NCBI GenBank assembly: GCA_046342195.1
Contig: JBKDQE010000032.1
Location: 1 to 9,539, forward strand
Origin: CANHBY01 sp046342195
GTDB taxonomy: Bacteria; Pseudomonadota; Gammaproteobacteria; Burkholderiales; Burkholderiaceae_C
Direction of reading: 5' to 3'
Length of the DNA: 9,539 nt
The notes beneath the pieces were generated by a model. It did no database searches, had not been told where the DNA came from, and saw nothing but the letters and a program-made list of their open reading frames with translations. Position 1 is the stretch's first letter. The number at the start of each line of letters is the position of its first letter. This document shows positions 1 to 6,318 of the stretch, piece after piece. A program made the translations under genes and the position numbers.

Positions 1-39
1 ACTCTACCTGTCCGGTTTGCCCCCTCCGAGTGCCGTTAA
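1..39 (+). CDS. Type IV pilin, C-terminal end only (partial, 5' end outside window)
   Basis: Reading frame 1 gives twelve codons, TLPVRFAPSECR, then TAA at 37-39. Type IV major pilins of beta- and gammaproteobacteria often end in a disulfide-loop tail of the form Leu-Pro-x-x-(Phe/Tyr)-x-Pro-x-(Glu/Asn)-Cys-Arg, and this fits well. The context agrees: a terminator follows at once, then a TfpX/TfpZ accessory gene and a PglL glycosyltransferase gene, which is the usual order behind a pilin gene. Seen: the twelve residues and the stop. Inferred: pilin identity, since nothing of the N-terminal methylation motif or helix is in the window. A chance open frame cannot be excluded over so short a stretch. 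Confidence 0.6.
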   Translation, partial: TLPVRFAPSECR

Positions 40-50
40 TCACTCACTTC

Positions 51-83
51 AAGCCTGAGCCTCCCTCCCCCGCTCAGGCTTTC
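51..83 (+). terminator. GC-rich hairpin after the pilin gene
   Basis: AAGCCTGAGC (51-60) pairs perfectly with GCTCAGGCTT (72-81) around an 11-base pyrimidine loop. It lies 12 bases after the presumed pilin stop. Only a short T run follows, so it may be a weak terminator or an mRNA 3'-end stabilising hairpin rather than an efficient terminator. Confidence 0.55.
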
Positions 84-111
84 TGCCAAATACCGTATTT
101 GTAAAACCCCC

Positions 112-140
112 AAAGCCTGGCTTGTTTGCCAGGCTTTTTT
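112..140 (+). terminator. Rho-independent terminator
   Basis: AAAGCCTGGC (112-121) pairs perfectly with GCCAGGCTTT (128-137) around the loop TTGTTT and runs straight into a T tract ending at 140. It would end pilin transcription and insulate or attenuate the downstream tfpX-pglL transcription unit. The stem shares the AAGCCTG core with the hairpin at 51-83. Confidence 0.85.
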
Positions 141-278
141 ATACTTCACCGCGGCTCTGTTTGGCCCGCACAAGTTTGCGCAGCTTGACTGTGGCCTTAT
201 CAATACATCACCGCGCGGCCAAAGTACTTTTGCCTTTGTTTTCGAGTTAAATTCAGCCTCGTCACTGCAACATTTGAC

Positions 279-282
279 GGGA
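279..282 (+). promoter_or_regulatory. Ribosome binding site deciding the tfpX/Z start
   Basis: GGGA at 279-282 lies 6 bases before ATG 289. The earlier in-frame TTG at 274 has no such site in front of it, so ATG 289 is preferred. Confidence 0.5.
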
Positions 283-288
283 ATCTTC

Positions 289-1062
289 ATGTTCCACAAT
301 GTAACAATGCAACACCGATGGCGGGCTGCCGGGCTTCATTTACTGATTTCCTTGCTGGTCGCTTTCCTCGCCGGTGCCTTGGTTTTCCTTTTATGGTACC
401 CCTCAGAATTTCGCGAATGGGCGGGCGGGCGTGAGTTGTTTTTACTGCTGACATCGGTCGATGTTGCCTTAGGTCCGCTTCTCACCTTCGCCGTTTTTAA
501 CCCGAAAAAGGGCTGGATCGTGCTGCGCCGTGATTTGGCCGTGATTGCCCTTTGCCAACTTTTGGCTTTAGGCTATGGCATGTACACCGTCTTTTGGGCC
601 CGCCCAGTCGCGCTCGTTTATGAAAAAGACCGCTTTCGCGTAGTGACTGCGGCCCAAGTTCAAATTGACGAACTGCCAAAAGCCCCACCTTCACTGCAAC
701 AACTGCCTTTAACCGGCCCTCTCCTGATTGGTACCCGGGAACCGCGCGACGAAGAAAGGCAAGAAGCCCTGGAAACTGCTGTTTTCGCCATGGTTGATCG
801 AGCCGAGCGACCAAGCTTTTGGCAGCCCTACACAGACTCCATCCCCGAGGTACTTGAGCGCGGCCGCCCGCTGTCGGTGCTGTTTCAGCGTTATCCCGAG
901 TTGTCAGCCGAGATCTCCCATGCCCTTGTTTCACGTCAGATTGACCCTCATACGGCCAAATTTCTTCCCTTGGTGACCCGCCATAGTGATTGGATCGTGA
1001 TTGTGGATGGTGCCGGTCAACCAGCGCATTATGTCAAGGCCCACGATGGCGCATTTTTCTGA
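289..1062 (+). CDS. TfpX/TfpZ family type IV pilin accessory protein
   Basis: A 257-residue inner-membrane protein with three predicted membrane segments (about residues 14-36, 49-70 and 83-104), followed by a soluble part of roughly 150 residues. Recognisable family features are the Asp-Val-Ala-Leu-Gly-Pro-Leu-Leu-Thr stretch in segment two and the Arg-Pro-Val...Asp-Arg-Phe-Arg-Val-Val stretch just after segment three. TfpX/TfpY/TfpZ proteins are encoded beside particular pilin alleles in Pseudomonas aeruginosa and support assembly of their cognate pilin; the mechanism is not well defined. ATG 289 is chosen for its ribosome binding site; TTG 274 and ATG 307 are alternatives. The gene sits downstream of the pilin tail and terminator, and its 3' end overlaps pglL by 17 bp in another frame, suggesting translational coupling. 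X, Y and Z subtypes cannot be told apart here, so no symbol is given. Confidence 0.85.
   Translation: MFHNVTMQHRWRAAGLHLLISLLVAFLAGALVFLLWYPSEFREWAGGRELFLLLTSVDVALGPLLTFAVFNPKKGWIVLRRDLAVIALCQLLALGYGMYTVFWARPVALVYEKDRFRVVTAAQVQIDELPKAPPSLQQLPLTGPLLIGTREPRDEERQEALETAVFAMVDRAERPSFWQPYTDSIPEVLERGRPLSVLFQRYPELSAEISHALVSRQIDPHTAKFLPLVTRHSDWIVIVDGAGQPAHYVKAHDGAFF
1036..1039 (+). promoter_or_regulatory. Ribosome binding site for pglL inside the tfpX/Z 3' end
   Basis: AAGG at 1036-1039 lies 6 bases before ATG 1046. This favours ATG 1046 over the in-frame upstream starts TTG 1001, ATG 1007 and ATG 1031. Confidence 0.5.
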
Positions 1063-2881
1063 CCCCCCTCGCTGCTCATGGCCTGTGCGTGTGCTCTTGG
1101 CTCTGGGTGCTGGCATGGCGCTGGCCCTTCCGATGCTATGGTCAGGCGGCAAACCCCCGTTGCGGGATTTTGTGAACCAAGCATGGGCTTGGACAGGCTG
1201 GGCCCTTTGGGCCCTAATTTTACTCTATGCCATGCGGCAGCCGCTTTCCGGGTCAGCCCCAAGGATGGCGTCCCCATCTGTGTGGACCCTCTGGGCAGTT
1301 TGGTGGGGGGTTGCTGCGTGCATGGCCATTTCTGGCTTACGGGGCTTGCCTTGGAATTTTGTCTGCTCTGCCTTGGCCTCTTGGGGAAGTGCTGCCGTGA
1401 TTTTGATATTGGCCACAGAAGTGGCCCGCAGGGGTTGGAGCCGGCCTGTGTTCGGGATGCTCTGTGGCGCGCTCTTGGCGGCCGCGCTGGTGAGTGCCGT
1501 CTTCGGTCTGGTTCAAATTTTCTCGCCTTCCACTGATTTTGGAGGACTGATACTTCCTGGGGATTTCGGCATCCGAGTCTCAGCAAATTTGCGACAATCC
1601 AATCACTTGGCCACCTTGCTGCTCTGGGGCGGGGTGGCTTTGGTCTTTCTTTATTCAAGTTTTGTCAGTGTCGCTTCACCTACCCGTCAGTGGCTGGTTG
1701 CAATCTTGGCCCTAGGGGCCGCCAGTGTGCTGTGTTTTTGCCTGATACTGACAGGCTCTCGAACAGGCTTCTTAGGGCTTTTGTTGTTGGCTCTGTGGGG
1801 GGTATGGGGCTCTCCATGGCCTCAAAAAGTTCGTATTTGCCTACTCGCTGCCCCGGTGGTTTATGCGCTGATGTCCGCCCTTTGGGGGCATTTAAACTCG
1901 CTGGCTGGCGAGGCATTCACCTCACGCCTTGACCTGCAAGGCAATATTTCTTCCAATCGTTTTGCCATTTGGAGCAACACACTCGATCTGATTGCTCAAT
2001 ATCCTTGGTGGGGTGTGGGCTGGGGGCAATTCAATCGTGCCTGGACACTCACCCCCTTGCCCGACCGGGCACCTGAGTTGTTTGACCATGCCCACAACCT
2101 GCCCCTCCATTGGGCCGCAGAGTTGGGTGTTCCAATGGCCCTGTTTTTGTGCGCCCTGCTGGCTTATGGGCTCTGGCGCATGCTGTGGCTGGCACGCGTC
2201 TCAAACCCGGGCCCAGGGGCCATGATGTTCGCTGCTTCGACCATGATGGTGCTGGTGGTCGCCTTGCACAGCCAGCTCGAATACCCTCTTTGGTATGCCT
2301 ATTTCCTTTTGCCCACGGTGTTTCTGATGGGATTGTCTTTGGCTCACGATTTTCAAGCTTCTCAAGCCTCATCACCTATCCCTGATAGCCCCCAATCCGA
2401 CAAGCCCTTGGCTTTGGCAAGGCTGGCCTCCGTGGCTTTACTGGCTGGCACCTTGATCGCCTGGATCGAACACTGGCGAATCGGGCAAATGATTGAAAAT
2501 CTACCTACAAACCCCACCTTGGAAACTCTGACACAGCGTATCGAAGAGGCCAAGCGCAGCTGGTTCTTTGCCGATCAAGCTCATCGCGTTGCGGCCTTGT
2601 CAGGCTTGGGCAATACAAGCAAGTTAGAATCCCTTTACATCACGTCTTTTCGCCTCTTTTCACCTGACCTGATCATGCTAACCGCTGAAGAATATGCACG
2701 CCAAGGTAATGAACTTCACGCTCGTTTTCTGGCAGATCGATTCGCTGAGTTTATTACCAAGCCACTCGATGAAGGCTTTCAACGGGTCTGCGATGAGGCT
2801 TGGCGAGCCCAGCAACCCGGGCCTTTTCAATGCGGGCGAGCCAGCCAAACCTTGACACTCAAGGATTTTCCCAAGAGGTAA
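1046..2881 (+). CDS. pglL: PglL-type O-oligosaccharyltransferase (Wzy/WaaL-like membrane protein)
   Basis: A 611-residue polytopic inner-membrane protein, about ten or more hydrophobic segments, ending in a soluble tail after about residue 480. PglL/PilO enzymes transfer a lipid-linked oligosaccharide to Ser/Thr of pilin and other exported proteins on the periplasmic face. Visible hallmarks, numbered from ATG 1046: Arg-Gln-Ser-Asn-His-Leu-Ala-Thr-Leu-Leu (about 183-192), Thr-Gly-Ser-Arg-Thr-Gly (about 236-241), the periplasmic-loop motif FDHAHNLPLHWAAELGVP (about 346-363, with the His-Asn pair typical of the Wzy_C region), and HSQLEYPLWY (about 408-417), which is very characteristic of PglL rather than O-antigen ligase. 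The C-terminal part resembles the extra domain often found in this family. Position behind a pilin tail and TfpX/Z supports pilin as substrate. The glycan-synthesis genes are not in the window. O-antigen polymerase or ligase is a less likely alternative. Confidence 0.88.
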   Translation: MAHFSDPPRCSWPVRVLLALGAGMALALPMLWSGGKPPLRDFVNQAWAWTGWALWALILLYAMRQPLSGSAPRMASPSVWTLWAVWWGVAACMAISGLRGLPWNFVCSALASWGSAAVILILATEVARRGWSRPVFGMLCGALLAAALVSAVFGLVQIFSPSTDFGGLILPGDFGIRVSANLRQSNHLATLLLWGGVALVFLYSSFVSVASPTRQWLVAILALGAASVLCFCLILTGSRTGFLGLLLLALWGVWGSPWPQKVRICLLAAPVVYALMSALWGHLNSLAGEAFTSRLDLQGNISSNRFAIWSNTLDLIAQYPWWGVGWGQFNRAWTLTPLPDRAPELFDHAHNLPLHWAAELGVPMALFLCALLAYGLWRMLWLARVSNPGPGAMMFAASTMMVLVVALHSQLEYPLWYAYFLLPTVFLMGLSLAHDFQASQASSPIPDSPQSDKPLALARLASVALLAGTLIAWIEHWRIGQMIENLPTNPTLETLTQRIEEAKRSWFFADQAHRVAALSGLGNTSKLESLYITSFRLFSPDLIMLTAEEYARQGNELHARFLADRFAEFITKPLDEGFQRVCDEAWRAQQPGPFQCGRASQTLTLKDFPKR

Positions 2882-2892
2882 ACGCTGCGGCT

Positions 2893-4533
2893 GTGAACAT
2901 TCAAACCTCTCGCCTGAGATCTGTTGCAAAGATTGCTCCATATCGCTTGATTCGACCTTGGCGCAACTTGCTCATGGCCTTGATCTTGCTGTCTTATGCA
3001 TATTCTTCGCTTTGGAAAACTCCCATGGCGCAAGCCCAAACATCCTTACCTTCCTTGGGCGATACTGCCTCAGAAACCTTGAGCATCGGCGCCGAGGTGA
3101 GGCTGGGCCAGCAGATCATGCGCGGTATTCGCCGCGATCCAGAATACCTCGACGACCCCCTGCTTCTAGAGTACCTTCAATCTCTATGGCAACCCTTGTT
3201 ATCAACGGCCCGCCAGCAAGGTCAGGTTGATACCGACATCGATCAGCGCTTTGCCTGGGAACCTTTTTTGCTGCGTGACCGAAGCATGAACGCCTTTGCC
3301 TTGCCTGGGGGCTATATGGGGGTACATCTTGGTTTGATCGCAGCCACAGACTCGCGTGAAGAATTGGCTTCGGTCTTGGCCCATGAGTTAAGCCACATCA
3401 CCCAGCGCCACATTGCCCGCGGCATTGACAACAACAAGCAACAATCGGTGCTGGGTTTGGCGGCCATGATTCTTGGTGCTGTGGCCATAAGCCGTGGCAA
3501 CACTCATGGCCCTGGGGTCGGTGAAGCCTTGATTGTCGGCGGACAGGCTTCCAGCCTCCAGGGCAGCTTAAACTTCTCCCGTGACATGGAGCGCGAAGCC
3601 GATCGTATCGCTTTTTCTTTGTTGACTCATGCAGGGTTTGCCCCCCAAGGCATGGTCAGCCTATTTGAAAAATTAGAGCGTGCATCGCGCTTTCATGATT
3701 CAACTGATTTTCCTTACTTGCGAACCCATCCCTTGAATGCCGCCCGCATTGGCGAGGCCCGTGCCCGACTGGCCACCGTTCCTACCCTGGCCGGCAATAC
3801 GCGCATTGAGCATGTATTGGCTCAGGCTCGCGCCCGAGTCTTGATGGATACCAAGGTCGATGCCTTGCGCCGATGGCAGGCTCTCGACAAAGAACCTGTC
3901 CAAAAAGAAGGCCTGGATCGTCTGGCCACCAGTTACAGTGCGGCACTGGCGTCCACCTTGCTGAAGGAATGGTCTCAGGCTGAGGCCGCTTGGGCTCGTG
4001 CTGCGCGAGTTTGGCGCACCGAGGGCAAGCAAGAGCCACGCTCTGAGCGTTGGCTCCTGATGCTTAAAGCTGAAACCATGGCCGATCATGGTGATTGGCT
4101 TGCCGCAGCATCTGCTTTACAGCCCTTGGGCCCAGACTCTAGCCGACCAGTCATGCTCCTCAATGCCCGTGTGGCGGCTGGTTTGGTGATGACCACAAAA
4201 GACCCTCAATCGAAGTCTCTGTCATTGGCTCTTACTTCCCGCACCTTAGATCACCTTCAAAGCTGGCTGGCCACTTCAACCACTGATGCCACAGCCTGGG
4301 CTGTATTGGCCGAACTCTGGGAGGCCCTGGGGCAGCGCTTGCGCTCCGTAAGAGCCAATGCCGAAGTTCGTTACGCCTTGGGCGACTTAGAGGGTGCCGT
4401 GGATCGCTTGCGTGCCGCACAACGCTTGCCTCGAACAGAGTCGAGCGATTTTATCGAACTTTCCGTGATTGACGCTCGTTTGCGCAGCATCGAAGCCCAG
4501 CGCCGCCAATCGGTGCAAGACAGCGAACCTTAA
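2893..4533 (+). CDS. BepA-like periplasmic M48 family zinc metalloprotease with C-terminal helical repeats
   Basis: With GTG 2893 as start the product has 546 residues. A basic N-terminus, a hydrophobic core (about 26-41) and Ala-Gln-Ala before Gln at residue 49 form a credible cleavable signal peptide, so export to the periplasm is expected. The M48 domain follows: HELSH gives His164, Glu165 and His168, and EREAD gives the third zinc ligand Glu233. A His in PYLRTHPL (about 279) matches the position of the BepA regulatory 'His-switch' ligand. The remaining ~240 residues are Ala/Leu/Trp-rich helices like the BepA tetratricopeptide region. BepA chaperones or degrades stalled outer-membrane proteins such as LptD; this one probably does a related job. 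The frame stays open upstream, and TTG 2800 and ATG 2830 would overlap pglL. GTG 2893, TTG 2947 and ATG 2974 all keep the hydrophobic segment, and none has a strong ribosome site, so the start is uncertain. An exact bepA orthologue is not proven. Confidence 0.85.
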   Translation: MNIQTSRLRSVAKIAPYRLIRPWRNLLMALILLSYAYSSLWKTPMAQAQTSLPSLGDTASETLSIGAEVRLGQQIMRGIRRDPEYLDDPLLLEYLQSLWQPLLSTARQQGQVDTDIDQRFAWEPFLLRDRSMNAFALPGGYMGVHLGLIAATDSREELASVLAHELSHITQRHIARGIDNNKQQSVLGLAAMILGAVAISRGNTHGPGVGEALIVGGQASSLQGSLNFSRDMEREADRIAFSLLTHAGFAPQGMVSLFEKLERASRFHDSTDFPYLRTHPLNAARIGEARARLATVPTLAGNTRIEHVLAQARARVLMDTKVDALRRWQALDKEPVQKEGLDRLATSYSAALASTLLKEWSQAEAAWARAARVWRTEGKQEPRSERWLLMLKAETMADHGDWLAAASALQPLGPDSSRPVMLLNARVAAGLVMTTKDPQSKSLSLALTSRTLDHLQSWLATSTTDATAWAVLAELWEALGQRLRSVRANAEVRYALGDLEGAVDRLRAAQRLPRTESSDFIELSVIDARLRSIEAQRRQSVQDSEP

Positions 4534-4553
4534 CTCCCCCAGATGCCACTGCC

Positions 4554-5492
4554 ATGAAACCTTCTTCTGCCTTGGCTGTGACCCTCATCGGCGCGCCCAC
4601 TGATGTCGGGGCCGGAACTCGTGGAGCCAGCATGGGCCCCGAAGCCTTGCGTGTGGCTGGTTTGCAGCAAGCGCTTGAACGCCAGGGCCTGAAAGTGATC
4701 GATCAGGGCAACCTTACGGGCCCGTCCAACCCCTGGGCTCATGCCATCGATGGGCACCGTCATTTGACTGAAGTGGTTCAATGGAACCAAACCGTACACC
4801 ATGCCATCCATGACATTCTTGGTACCGGGAACCTGCCCATTTTGATGGGAGGAGATCATAGCTTGGCCATCGGCTCCATTTCCGCTATAGCCAAACATTG
4901 CCAATCGGTGCAAAAGAAGCTTCGCATTTTGTGGCTTGACGCCCACGCAGATTTCAACACCGCGGCCCAAACCCCCAGCGGCAACCTTCACGGAATGCCC
5001 CTGGCCTGCCTCTGTGGTCATGGTCCGGAATCGCTGATTCGCCTTGGTGGAAGCTCTCCCATGATCCATCCCAAATGGGTTCGGCAAATTGGTATCCGCA
5101 GTGTAGACCCCGGTGAAAAAGAGCGTGTTCACGAAGCCGAATTAGAAGTCTTTGATATGCGCCACATTGACGAAATGGGCATGCGCCACACCATGGAAGT
5201 GGCTCTCGCAACGATCGACATTCACACCCATTTGCACGTCAGCTTCGACATCGACTTCCTCGACCCCACCTGGGCCCCCGGCGTTGGCACCCCTGTGGCC
5301 GGTGGCCCCACCTACCGCGAAGCTCAACTGTGCATGGAAATGATTGCAGATACCGGCCGCTTGGCCTCACTAGACCTCATGGAGCTCAACCCAGCCCTGG
5401 ACGTCCGCAATCAAACAGCCCAAGTTGCTGTTGATTTGCTCGAATCGCTGTTCGGAAAGAGCACCCTCATGCGGCCAAATTTTGCCTCTTGA
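4554..5492 (+). CDS. rocF: Arginase (L-arginine amidinohydrolase)
   Basis: A 312-residue ureohydrolase, normal length for the family. It would hydrolyse L-arginine to L-ornithine and urea in the cytoplasm with a dinuclear manganese centre. All six metal ligands are visible: His102 in GGDHS, Asp129/His131/Asp133 in DAHAD, and Asp232/Asp234 in SFDIDFLDP. PSGNLHGMP with His146 matches the arginase-specific segment that binds substrate and helps catalysis (human His141), and Glu278 in MELNP matches human Glu277. These separate it from agmatinase and formimidoylglutamase. The gene lies 20 bp after the M48 protease stop on the same strand, so cotranscription is likely though no functional link is obvious. 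No clear ribosome binding site precedes ATG 4554, which fits translational coupling. No ornithine aminotransferase, urease or arginine transporter gene is nearby. Confidence 0.93.
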   Translation: MKPSSALAVTLIGAPTDVGAGTRGASMGPEALRVAGLQQALERQGLKVIDQGNLTGPSNPWAHAIDGHRHLTEVVQWNQTVHHAIHDILGTGNLPILMGGDHSLAIGSISAIAKHCQSVQKKLRILWLDAHADFNTAAQTPSGNLHGMPLACLCGHGPESLIRLGGSSPMIHPKWVRQIGIRSVDPGEKERVHEAELEVFDMRHIDEMGMRHTMEVALATIDIHTHLHVSFDIDFLDPTWAPGVGTPVAGGPTYREAQLCMEMIADTGRLASLDLMELNPALDVRNQTAQVAVDLLESLFGKSTLMRPNFAS

Positions 5493-5506
5493 ATAAACCG
5501 AACCTG

Positions 5507-5538
5507 GCTTTTTCATGTGCTGACCAAGCATGAAAAGC
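5507..5538 (+). terminator. AT-rich hairpin after arginase, possible weak terminator
   Basis: GCTTTTTCATG (5507-5517) pairs with CATGAAAAGC (5529-5538) apart from one bulged T, around an 11-base loop. The stem is AT-rich and the following T tract is poor, so it may only be an mRNA 3'-end structure. It falls between the arginase stop and the phasin-like gene. Confidence 0.35.
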
Positions 5539-5659
5539 AATTGTTCTCATGAAATGTTTTGCCGGGTTAACGGCAGAGCTTCACCGGCTTGATCAAACTC
5601 AATTTGCCCGCCACAAGCCGTTCTACCCTGACACGATCTACCCTTATTCTCAGAGGTTC

Positions 5660-6274
5660 ATGATGAAGCCCATTCACAAAGCCCGCGCCAGCACACCCAC
5701 TCAGTCATCCGACATGGATTTGGCCACTCCATTGGCCGAACCCCAACAATTCGCAGACATTTTATTCCCATGGAGTCAGCAGGTTTTTGATGCTTCACGC
5801 TCTTGCTGCTTTTACACATTCAGTGCAATAGCCAGCTATTTACAATTTATTGAGGAATCGCAACTCGTTCGAGTTCAAATTCTCGAAGACATTCGCAACC
5901 AATGCAGCGCGGCCTTGCATGAAGCAGAAGCAGCACAGAGCTTCGAAGCATTGTGGACAAAACTTGGCCAAGTTTCAACCAAACAGCTCAGCAACATGGC
6001 CAGCCGGTGGACATCCCTCTCATCTCGCCTCTTGGGCGCTCAGTCGCACTTGATTGAAGAACTCCAGGCACAATCGGCCCGGATGACCCATCAATGGATC
6101 CAAAGCAGTGTTGCTGTGTCGGCCACTGAAGCCATTCCATCATCCAAGATGGCCAGCTCGCCACTTCGGGCGGGGTTATTCGGAGGCACCCCATCTGCTT
6201 GGGCACAGATTGCCAAACAATGGATTGAATCGGGTCAACAAGCCACCAATCATATGCTTAAAGAACACGTCTAA
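5660..6274 (+). CDS. Phasin-like helical protein next to PHA synthase
   Basis: 204 residues from ATG 5660. A Ser/Thr-rich start is followed by amphipathic helices (about 28-150) rich in Ala, Gln, Ser and Leu, with Phe-Pro-Trp-Ser-Gln near residue 36 and a second short helical piece (about 177-200). There is no signal peptide or membrane segment. Phasins are small helical proteins that coat polyhydroxyalkanoate granules; the predicted fold, size and convergent position 44 bp from phaC suggest that role. No single residue motif proves it, so PHA-associated protein is the safer wording. AGAGG at 5652-5656 lies 3 bases before ATG 5660 and 6 before in-frame ATG 5663, so the true start may be 5663. 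The frame also stays open upstream to ATG 5549, but that extension lacks a ribosome site and does not look phasin-like. Cys49-Cys50 is unusual for this type of protein. Confidence 0.6.
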   Translation: MMKPIHKARASTPTQSSDMDLATPLAEPQQFADILFPWSQQVFDASRSCCFYTFSAIASYLQFIEESQLVRVQILEDIRNQCSAALHEAEAAQSFEALWTKLGQVSTKQLSNMASRWTSLSSRLLGAQSHLIEELQAQSARMTHQWIQSSVAVSATEAIPSSKMASSPLRAGLFGGTPSAWAQIAKQWIESGQQATNHMLKEHV

Positions 6275-6318
6275 TCACCCAGCACCACCATCCTCACGCA
6301 AAAACCCTCGATCTCGAC

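Noticed and set aside
185..213. TTGACT as a -35 box for tfpX/Z
   Set aside because: No acceptable -10 hexamer is found 16-18 bases downstream.
497..934. Long minus-strand open frame inside the tfpX/Z gene
   Set aside because: It is antisense to a well-supported gene, has no recognisable motif, and its Arg/Gly/Pro-rich composition is typical of a shadow frame.
1029..1658. 209-codon minus-strand frame inside pglL
   Set aside because: The product is Pro/Arg/Ser-rich and low in hydrophobic pattern, and it overlaps a gene with clear PglL motifs.
4505..4913. Exact 14-bp direct repeat GCCAATCGGTGCAA in the M48 and arginase genes
   Set aside because: Both copies lie within coding sequence (encoding Gln-Ser-Val-Gln), are not part of a longer repeat, and are compatible with chance and shared codon use.
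4530..5132. 200-codon minus-strand frame opposite arginase
   Set aside because: Arginase shows every catalytic motif in the other strand, and this frame shows none of any family.
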